In this document: positions 30,699 through 36,727 of the stretch, piece after piece
How the letters are laid out: each line of letters opens with the position of its first letter
Position numbering within the stretch: the stretch's first letter is position 1
DNA from: a bacterium
GTDB taxonomy: Bacteria > Chloroflexota > Dormibacteria > Aeolococcales > Bog-877
Assembly: GCA_021795235.1 (NCBI GenBank)
Contig: JAJYPP010000031.1
Location: forward strand, 1 to 36,727
Length of the DNA stretch: 36,727 nucleotides
Direction of reading: 5' to 3'
The notes under the pieces: generated by a model
What the model was told of the DNA's origin: nothing
The model's input: the letters and a program-made list of their open reading frames with translations, nothing else
The model's database searches: none
Position numbers and translations under genes: made by a program

Positions 30699-31417
30699 CC
30701 TGACGAGATCAGGATCTCCTCGAGCATGCGGTTCACCTCCCCGTCATTTGTCCAGGGACCGCGACAGGCCTCTGCCAGCTGAATCGCGTCGTCCTTGCGT
30801 CCCAGAGCGGCCAGGGCCAGCACCGCCCACTTGCGGTAGTGCCAGAACGTCTCCATCTCAAGGATGTCGACCATCTCCTGATAGCGGCCGGCGGTGTAGA
30901 GGGAGCTCAGGCATGCCGAGATACCACAGAAGTGGCCCCGGAGGCTGGGGTCTGGACTCAGCGCCATCCGGACCGTTCCCAGCAGCTCGTCAGCCCACGA
31001 GGATGCCAACTCGGCGGAGGCACACAGCTCGCCCCAGCGCTCGCCGAGACTCTCGATGTATGGGATGAGATCGTCTTGGTAGGCGTCCCACAGCCGTTCC
31101 AGCCACTCGGAGCGCAGCGGCGCTGTGGCCGGGGCGCGGGAAATCAGGGGCACCAGAGCCTCGATCGCGTGATCGACCGCGATCCCGATCGATCCCGATG
31201 AGCTGTCCACCCGCTCCAGCGCCGGGGAGAGCTTCTCCAGCAGCAGAACCGAGCCCTCTGCGGCGAGGACAGGCTCGCGCCGGGCCACCCGGCGGATCTC
31301 GCTGACCGCTTCCCGGATGCGCAGGATGGCGGGCTGTGACCGCCATCCGAAGGCGCCTCTGCGAAAGCGAGCCCGGAACTCCCAGTGATGCGGTGGTGCC
31401 CTGCGGTCCGCCGCCAA
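30695..31417 (-). pseudogene. N-terminal fragment of interrupted conserved hypothetical gene
   Basis: The 240-residue frame is well ordered: WEFRARFRRGAFGWRS, IREAVSEIRRVARREPVLAAEGSVLLLEKLSPALERVDSSSG, SEWLERLWDAYQDDLIPYIESLGERWGELC and KWAVLALAALGRKDDAIQLAEACRG. It ends EEILISSG-stop, while the next frame begins TEEAYHRYG. One extra G in the TCAGGGTGACC run would fuse them into one protein of about 400 residues with the C-terminal fragment. The helical-repeat (HEAT/TPR-like) look suggests a scaffold role. It may still be translated as a truncated protein, coupled to the next frame by GTGA. Confidence 0.6.
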
Positions 31418-31458
31418 CGCTCTCCTCCCATGTTCCGGTGCCGACTCTGGTCAGGTGC

Positions 31459-32370
31459 CTAGCCCATGGTCACCCGATTTGAGCCCCGAGCCTTGCTCTG
31501 ATACATCAGGCGGTCGGCCCGGCCAACGAAAGATTCGGAGGTATCATCGGGGCGCAAGCGGGTGGCGCCAATCGACGCCGTGGTGGACAGCCTGCCACTG
31601 TCGACCTCAAGATGCGAACATTCGACCATGATACGCACGTGCTCGGCCATCTTGGTTATCGCGCCGTCATCGGGGAGGCCGTATACGAGGCAAATGAATT
31701 CATCGCCTGCCCAGCGCCCAACCGTATCAGTTGCGCGTACGGTGTTTCGCAGCGTGCTGGCGACCATGCGCAGAACCTGATCTCCGACCTGGTGTCCAAA
31801 AGTGTCATTGCACAGTTTGAAGTGGTCAAGGTCCAGGAACAGTAGCCCCGCCGCATCATTTCCTCGGCTGCGTTCCGCTAGCGCTGCCCGCAGCTTGGCC
31901 TCTAGGTGCAGCCGGTTGCCGATGCCCGTGACTGGGTCCTCCAGACCGTGGCGGCGCAACTCACCCAGCTGCCGGCGGGCCAAAGTCATCCCCGTGTTGT
32001 TGCTGAACGTCTCTACGGCGCCAGTGATCGTGCCCTGCTCATCGCGCACGGGTGCGGCGCGTACCAGTACCGGCACCAGGTGACCATCCCCATGGTGGAG
32101 AAAGATCTCGGCCTCTCGTACTTTCCCGTCCGCCATTACCCGAGCGAGCGGACAATGGTCACCACAAAGGGGCTTGCCATTGGCGGTGACGTGATTGAGC
32201 ATATTGCCTTGACATGGATGGCCGACCGCTTGGGCGGCGGAATAGCCGGTGATCCGCTCGGCCCCCTTGTTCCAGTACGTGATCACTCGGTCGCGATCGA
32301 CGAAGTAGACTCCGTCGTGGAGATTGTCGATCAGATCTTTGTAGAAGTCCTTGACCTCTGGCACGGGCAC
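31459..32370 (-). CDS. PAS-GGDEF diguanylate cyclase
   Basis: A 303-residue soluble protein. Residues about 8-125 form a PAS domain (DNLHDGVYFVDRDRVITYWNKGAERITGYSAAQAVG) with a Cys-rich insert C53, C69, C73 (HPCQGN... KPLCGDHCPL) seen in many PAS-GGDEF proteins and possibly metal- or redox-binding. Residues about 145-303 form the GGDEF domain: DPVTGIGNRLHLEAKL, FLDLDHFKLCND, signature AGDEF (221-225, a tolerated variant) and an RATD inhibitory I-site (212-215). It should make c-di-GMP. GTG 32370 is used. It is encoded downstream of a receiver-EAL phosphodiesterase, giving opposing activities in one cluster. Confidence 0.92.
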   Translation of the reverse strand: MPVPEVKDFYKDLIDNLHDGVYFVDRDRVITYWNKGAERITGYSAAQAVGHPCQGNMLNHVTANGKPLCGDHCPLARVMADGKVREAEIFLHHGDGHLVPVLVRAAPVRDEQGTITGAVETFSNNTGMTLARRQLGELRRHGLEDPVTGIGNRLHLEAKLRAALAERSRGNDAAGLLFLDLDHFKLCNDTFGHQVGDQVLRMVASTLRNTVRATDTVGRWAGDEFICLVYGLPDDGAITKMAEHVRIMVECSHLEVDSGRLSTTASIGATRLRPDDTSESFVGRADRLMYQSKARGSNRVTMG

Positions 32371-32383
32371 TTCTGGGATTCCT

Positions 32384-32872
32384 CTACACTGCGGCCGCTG
32401 GGCTCAGGCTTGCAGCCACCAGCCCCAGCTGGCCCGGAGGACACTCGCGAGCAGCCGCACCGGCGGCCTTCGCCTGGTACATGGCCGAGTCGGCCGCCTC
32501 GAGCAGTGTCGCTGGCGTGGTGGTCGCTGCAGATGTGAGCACTATACCGACGCCCGCAGTGACCATCGGTTCGTGATCGCCCAGCCAGTGGATCTGGCCC
32601 GGGGCATCTTGGATCCTGGTAGCGGCCACCTCCGCCTCTGCCGGTTCGCTCTGACCGTCGGGCAAGAGGACGAACTCGTCGCATCCGCGGCGTGCTACCG
32701 TGTCGGCCTCCCGGACGCCGCCCTGGGCCCTGGCTGCCGCTGAGTGCAGCAGCTCGACACCGGCTTGGTGGGAGGGTACGTCCTGCTCCTGTCGCGGGCT
32801 TGGAGTGGACTGGATCACAGGTGCCGGTGAGCGTCCCTCGAGGCCCGGCCGATGCTCACGCTCCAAGGGCAC
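32384..32872 (-). pseudogene. Truncated GGDEF-domain remnant (GCDEF)
   Basis: The 162-residue frame starts 17 nt inside the EAL gene end. Only the second half of a GGDEF domain is present: ELLHSAAARAQGGVREADTVARRGCDEFVLLPDG, then TAGVGIVLTSAATT... LLEAADSAMYQAKAAG. The first half (LTGLPNR, LDLD-x-FKxIND and GHxxGD segments) is absent, replaced by 40 residues of Pro/Gln/Ser-rich sequence. The signature is GCDEF, while an READ I-site is kept five residues before it. Without the nucleotide- and metal-binding front half it cannot be a normal cyclase; a gene remnant is most likely, though the frame is open. Confidence 0.7.
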
Positions 32873-34079
32873 TCTCCACCGTCCAGGAACGCTCCCGCTT
32901 CAGGTCCGGCAGCGCCGCCGGTCTACCCAGCAAGTAGCCCTGGCCGTATGGGACGTCGAGGGCTCTAAGCGCGGCCAACTCGGCGGTGGTCTCGACCCCT
33001 TCGGCCACGATCACCGCGCCCAGCCCGGCGGACAGCTCCACCAGGGCTCTGGCCAGGGCTCGCCGGACCGGATCGCTATCCAGGTTGGCGATCATGGAGC
33101 GGTCCAGCTTGATGACATCTGGGTGCAAGCGGATGACGTGCTGGAGGCTGGAGATGCCGGCCCCGGTGTCGTCGATCGCGATCCGCACCCCACGACCGCG
33201 CAGCGTTCCCCTTACCTGCTCGAGCTCGCCGTAGTCCTCGACGCTGACGTGCTCGGTCAGCTCCAACACCACCCGCTCGGCGGCCACATCGTCGAGGGCA
33301 CGCTGGAGGACCGGGGAGCACAGCGTTTGGGGTGAGACGTTGACTGTCAGGAAGGCCTCGGCTGGGAGGCGTGGGAGCTTCTCAAAGGCTTGGCGCACCG
33401 CCTCAAGCTCCAATTCCAGTCCCAATCCGACCGCGGCGGCCTCGGCGAACCACTGATCAGGGCTGCGCACAGGTGGGGCGCCAAAGCGCGCCAGTGCCTC
33501 CATCCCCGCCAGCGATCCGGACCGTAGGTCGACGATCGGCTGGACATGCATCTCCAGGCCGGCGCCGTCGAGCACGGTGAGGATACGCGCTCTGATTGCC
33601 TCTCTCTCGTCCTCCAAGCGCTGGCGCTGGGCGCGCTCCCGATCAACCTCGCGCTGGAGATCGACGGTGTGCTTGAGCAGCTGGCGGTTCAGCGCCCTGG
33701 TGTGGAGCAGGTTACCGACTCGAAGGACCACCTCGGTGCCATCGACAGGCTTGGCGAGGAAATCGTTGGCGCCCGCTTTCAGGGCCCTATCCCGAGCGGG
33801 ACTGGTGGTGTCGGCCGTCATGATCAGAATCGGCAGAAACTCCATGGGCGGCACCGCGGCGCGCACCTGAGCCATCACCTCGAATCCGTCCAACTGCGGC
33901 ATGTGGAGATCGAGGATGACCAGATCTGGTTGGGTTGACCGGAATAGAGTCAGCACCTCCTTGGGCTTGGTAGTGCTGACCACCTCGGTATAGCCGGAGC
34001 GGCCCAGGATGGTTTCCAGTAGTCGCACATTGGCTTGGGCGTCGTCTGCGATCAGGATCTTGGGACTTGATTGCGCCAT
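32856..34079 (-). CDS. Receiver-EAL c-di-GMP phosphodiesterase
   Basis: A 407-residue response regulator with an enzyme output. Residues 7-125 form a receiver (ADD 11-13, phospho-acceptor D57 in LVILDLHMP, K in FLAKPVDG). A coiled coil (about 128-168) leads to an EAL domain with the catalytic and metal motifs GMEALARFG (EAL 194-196), TVNVSP, LELTEH, AIDDTGAG, IKLDRSMI and VIVAEGVET. All key residues are present, so hydrolysis of c-di-GMP is likely, controlled by phosphorylation. AAGGAG lies about 12 bases before the ATG. The probable phosphate donor is the hybrid kinase upstream. The gap 34080-34346 holds nothing I can support. Confidence 0.94.
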   Translation of the reverse strand: MAQSSPKILIADDAQANVRLLETILGRSGYTEVVSTTKPKEVLTLFRSTQPDLVILDLHMPQLDGFEVMAQVRAAVPPMEFLPILIMTADTTSPARDRALKAGANDFLAKPVDGTEVVLRVGNLLHTRALNRQLLKHTVDLQREVDRERAQRQRLEDEREAIRARILTVLDGAGLEMHVQPIVDLRSGSLAGMEALARFGAPPVRSPDQWFAEAAAVGLGLELELEAVRQAFEKLPRLPAEAFLTVNVSPQTLCSPVLQRALDDVAAERVVLELTEHVSVEDYGELEQVRGTLRGRGVRIAIDDTGAGISSLQHVIRLHPDVIKLDRSMIANLDSDPVRRALARALVELSAGLGAVIVAEGVETTAELAALRALDVPYGQGYLLGRPAALPDLKRERSWTVESALGA

Positions 34080-34346
34080 ATGGCTTCGGCTCCTTCCATG
34101 GGTGCTCTTGTGGCGGCGTTTGTCACCCAGCTTTGGGCGAACTCGATGAAGCAGTTGCGATCGCTGCTGGACGGTCGCTGGGGCTCAGGTGGTATTCAGG
34201 CTCCGGCGGGAGTTGCAAAGGGGCACGGATCTTGGGGTGCCACATCCCGGGCCGATCCCATGCGGCTGCCACCTCTGCGAGTGGCCCTTGGTTCTCCCGG
34301 CCAAGCGCTGTGGCTGGCCGCCAGTGAGCCTGGAGGGCCCGATGCA

Positions 34347-34730
34347 CTACCGCGCCGCCAGGTTCATTTCGATCTCGGCGAGCAGTTCGGCAGGGTGCAG
34401 CGGTTTGGCCATGAAGCCGTCGCAGCCGGCGGCGACGACTGCGCTCCGGTCGGCCGGCAGGACGCTGGCACTGACCACCAGGACCTTGATCCCTTGACGG
34501 GTGGGGTCGGACCTCAGTTCCCGGACGAGGTCCAAGCCGTTGCCGTCAGGCAGCCGGATGTCGAGCAGGATGAGGTCCGGAGTGACCTCAGCTATTCGGG
34601 TCCGCGCCTCGGCCAAGGTTGCGGCGAGCGCCACTCGGTACTGGCGGCGGGCCAGAATGGCCCGGATCAGGGCCATGTTTCGGGGCGAATCCTCTACCAC
34701 CAGGATCGCCGGCTGCTGGCGCTCAGACAT
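34347..34730 (-). CDS. Stand-alone receiver (CheY-like) protein
   Basis: A 127-residue single receiver domain: VVEDSPRNMALIRAIL, phospho-acceptor D in LILLDIRLPDGNG, S/A in LVVSASVL and K in FMAKPLHP, with no output domain. DivK/CheY-like single receivers carry phosphate between kinases and other proteins. Its ATG overlaps the hybrid-kinase stop by 8 nt, so the two are translationally coupled, and it precedes the receiver-EAL gene. It probably shuttles signal between the hybrid kinase and the EAL protein. Confidence 0.93.
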   Translation of the reverse strand: MSERQQPAILVVEDSPRNMALIRAILARRQYRVALAATLAEARTRIAEVTPDLILLDIRLPDGNGLDLVRELRSDPTRQGIKVLVVSASVLPADRSAVVAAGCDGFMAKPLHPAELLAEIEMNLAAR

Positions 34731-36633
34731 GTTCGGGCGTGGGGGACGGAACCACCACCTGACTGAGCCACCTGCCCAGACCTGTCAGCGCCGCATCACC
34801 CTTTTCCAGGACGGCCACCACCTGGCCGTTCAGTCGCTGCTTCTCCTCATTGGAGATTCGCACGGCCGTGATCACGATGACGGGGATCTTCGAGGTGTCA
34901 GGATCGGCCTTCAGCCGGGCGAGAACCTCGAAGCCGTCGAGATCCGGCATCAGGAGGTCAAGCAGGATGCAGTCCGGTCTGAGCTCGCGCGCGAGCCGCA
35001 TTCCCTCCTCGCCGCCCGCCGCGGACGCCACGGTGATTCCCATCCCCTCCAGGGTGGCTTGATATAGACGAAGAGCGACCGGATCGTCGTCGATGCCCAA
35101 CACCAGGGTGTCGCGATCGGGGACGCTCCGCCCCTGCGCCAGGTGGCTCATGGAGCCGATCAGGGCGGCGCGCTGGACAGGTTTGACCAGATAGTCCACG
35201 GCGCCCAGCGCGAGCCCCATCTGCCGGTCTTCGACCACCGAGACTATGAGAACCGGAATCTCGCGAGTCTCCGGCTGGGACTTGAGGGTGGTGAGCACAT
35301 GCCAACCGTCCATCCCGGGGAGCAGAACGTCGAGCAGGATGGCATCGAAGCGGTCGGCCGCGGCTTCGGCGAGCCCAGCCTCTCCACTCGCCGACACCTT
35401 CACCAGGTATCCTGCATCTTCGAGATAGACTTCCAACAGCCGACTGACATTGGGGTCGTCTTCGATCAGGAGCACTCGCCAGCCATGTGAGTTCCACCGG
35501 GGACTGAGATCGCTTCGAGTTCCAGGCGAGCTGCTCACCACAGGATGCGGGGCTGCGGCGGGGAGTAGGACTCGAAACTCACTGCCTTGCCCGAGTTGGG
35601 AATCCAGCTCCAGACGCCCTCCATGGAGTTCGACCAGTCGGCGGGTGAGGGCCAGCCCCAGTCCCGTGCCTTCCTCCTGAGCGCCACCGAGCTGGCCCTG
35701 AACGAAGGCCTCGAAGATGCGCCCCTGCTCCTCTTCGGCGATGCCCGGTCCGGTGTCCGCCACCGAGAGGCAGATCCCCCTGGTGTCGGACTCCACCCGC
35801 ACCATGACTCTCCCCGCTTCAGGGGTGAATTTGACGGCGTTGGAGAGCAGGTTGTAGGCCACCTGGCGCATCCGTCCAGCATCCGCCCAGACCGGCAGCG
35901 CCGCCGGGCTCTGCAGTTCGACGGTGATCCGCTTGCGATCCGCCATCGGGCGCATCATGTCCACGGTCTGCTGGATGATGAGCACCAGGTCCATCTCGTC
36001 GCGTCGCAGGTCCAGTCGTCCCGCCTCCACCTTGGACAGGTCGAGGACATCGTTGACCAGATCCAAGAGGTGCATGCCTGCCTCGCGGATGTGACCGGCA
36101 AACTCCAGGGTGAGCGCGGGGTTGTTCGCTTCCACGGGATCCTGCAGAAGTTCGGAGAAGCCGATCACGGCGTTCAGGGGAGTTCGCAGCTCGTGGCTCA
36201 TGGCGGCCAGGAAGTCGGTCTTGGCGGCGCTGGCCTGGGCCAAACCCTCGTTGGCCTGGCGGAGCTCGTCGGTGAGCCTGGCGCGGTCCACCATGCGCAC
36301 AGTGAGCGCCGCCAGGAGCTCGATCAGGTCGGTGTCGTCCTGACCGAAGAGTGGCTCTCCGGCCACGTAGCAAACCACCTGGCCAGCTGGATCCTGGCCA
36401 GGATCCAGCGGGATCCGCACGAGGTTGACCGCCATGCCGTTGATGGCGGCAGGACTGGCCGTGGAAGGCGCGGGCTGGGAGCCATCCAACTCTGGAGTGA
36501 CCCTAGCCGGCACCAGTTCGACCGCTGCTCCGGCGGAGGCCTGAAGCTCTAGCACGCCGCTGGAGGTGGGCATGAGCACCAGCGCGGCGGTTGCGCCCGT
36601 GACCAGGACTCCTGACAAGGGTCTGAAATTCAT
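34723..36633 (-). CDS. Hybrid histidine kinase with two receiver domains
   Basis: A 636-residue kinase. Residues about 1-115 look like a GAF-type sensor (LVRIPLDPGQDPAGQVVCYVAGEPLFGQDDTDLIELLAALTVRMVDRARL). A short coiled coil precedes HisKA with H-box AAMSHELRTPLNAVIGFSEL (H147), then an intact ATPase domain (NLLSNAVKFTPEAG, VADTGPGIAEEEQGRIFEAFVQ, GTGLGLALTRRLVELHGG). Two receivers follow (LLDVLLPGMDG and LLDLLMPDLDG acceptor sites). ATG 36633 is chosen because it overlaps the stop of a partial gene upstream (ATGA); the frame is open to 36720. No membrane anchor is convincing. It is first of the c-di-GMP cluster genes that lie fully inside the window. Confidence 0.93.
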   Translation of the reverse strand: MNFRPLSGVLVTGATAALVLMPTSSGVLELQASAGAAVELVPARVTPELDGSQPAPSTASPAAINGMAVNLVRIPLDPGQDPAGQVVCYVAGEPLFGQDDTDLIELLAALTVRMVDRARLTDELRQANEGLAQASAAKTDFLAAMSHELRTPLNAVIGFSELLQDPVEANNPALTLEFAGHIREAGMHLLDLVNDVLDLSKVEAGRLDLRRDEMDLVLIIQQTVDMMRPMADRKRITVELQSPAALPVWADAGRMRQVAYNLLSNAVKFTPEAGRVMVRVESDTRGICLSVADTGPGIAEEEQGRIFEAFVQGQLGGAQEEGTGLGLALTRRLVELHGGRLELDSQLGQGSEFRVLLPAAAPHPVVSSSPGTRSDLSPRWNSHGWRVLLIEDDPNVSRLLEVYLEDAGYLVKVSASGEAGLAEAAADRFDAILLDVLLPGMDGWHVLTTLKSQPETREIPVLIVSVVEDRQMGLALGAVDYLVKPVQRAALIGSMSHLAQGRSVPDRDTLVLGIDDDPVALRLYQATLEGMGITVASAAGGEEGMRLARELRPDCILLDLLMPDLDGFEVLARLKADPDTSKIPVIVITAVRISNEEKQRLNGQVVAVLEKGDAALTGLGRWLSQVVVPSPTPEHV

Positions 36634-36727
36634 GCAACCTCGGGTCGCTGGTTGACGGAGTAGCGGAGCACCAGGTCGGTGCCGGGATAGCGGGTCTCGG
36701 TCTGGTTGAGCTGGACGCATAGGGCTG
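36630..36727 (-). CDS. C-terminal end of an upstream gene (partial)
   Basis: The third minus frame is open from the window edge and encodes about 32 residues of protein-like composition (VQLNQTETRYPGTDLVLRYS... RPEVA) ending in TGA that overlaps the hybrid-kinase ATG. The tail is too short to assign. The ATGA overlap suggests it belongs to the same signalling operon. Confidence 0.5.
   Translation of the reverse strand, partial: ALCVQLNQTETRYPGTDLVLRYSVNQRPEVA

Overview
The window is GC-rich and gene-dense. Genes often overlap by 1-8 nt (ATGA, GTGA, TGATG), GTG starts are common, and several regulator genes look leaderless: a -10-like hexamer ends only 6-8 nt before the start codon. A deazaflavin (F420)-type nitroreductase-family gene, NarL-type two-component pairs and abundant 4Fe-4S/DUF2249/hemerythrin proteins suggest an actinobacterium or a Chloroflexota/Dormibacterota-like lineage. 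The phylum cannot be fixed from the sequence alone. I see no rRNA, tRNA, CRISPR array, phage gene or transposase.

Region 1 (1-2494, plus): a multi-helix membrane protein resembling the haem-copper oxidase subunit I / NnrS superfamily overlaps a type II NADH dehydrogenase. Region 2 (2508-7388, minus): a tightly packed ten-gene operon begins with a three-cysteine winged-helix regulator. It continues with a MIP18/DUF59 Fe-S assembly factor, a DUF2249 protein, a cupin-hemerythrin fusion, an OsmC-DUF2249 fusion, a small helical protein, a Rieske protein, a 7Fe ferredoxin, an unknown protein and a CopD-like membrane protein. It looks like an NO/redox-stress and Fe-S module. A radical SAM/SPASM gene lies upstream (7606-8781).

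Region 3 (8782-14896): a 102-bp-period tandem duplication and a small membrane protein come first. Two NarL-type response regulator/kinase pairs then flank a membrane-anchored CuA-like cupredoxin, and the second kinase is degenerate. A DoxX-family gene ends at a 49-bp palindrome. Region 4 (15310-22087): a TPP-dependent acetolactate-synthase-like enzyme, a three-part fusion (ferredoxin, GltD-like FAD/NADPH and flavodoxin modules) and a membrane polyferredoxin are on the minus strand. They are divergent from a long Rrf2 regulator with a cysteine triad and an extra C-terminal domain.

Region 5 (22240-25261, minus): ArsR-rhodanese, DsrE, sulfide:quinone oxidoreductase and PIG-L deacetylase form a likely persulfide-sensing sulfide-oxidation operon. 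Region 6 (25338-28570) holds an unknown helical protein, a Ddn-family protein and a plus-strand ArsR-glutaredoxin-GroES operon under a perfect 24-bp palindrome. Region 7 (28820-31417, minus) holds a P-loop NTPase preceded by a broken conserved gene. That gene has two probable -1 frameshifts and a 514-bp insert bounded by 26-bp inverted repeats. Region 8 (31459-36727, minus) is a c-di-GMP/two-component cluster: hybrid histidine kinase, receiver, receiver-EAL, truncated GGDEF remnant and PAS-GGDEF.

Overall the window reads as a redox, sulfur and nitrogen-oxide sensing hub. Thiol or Fe-S regulators each head a cluster of electron-transfer proteins.
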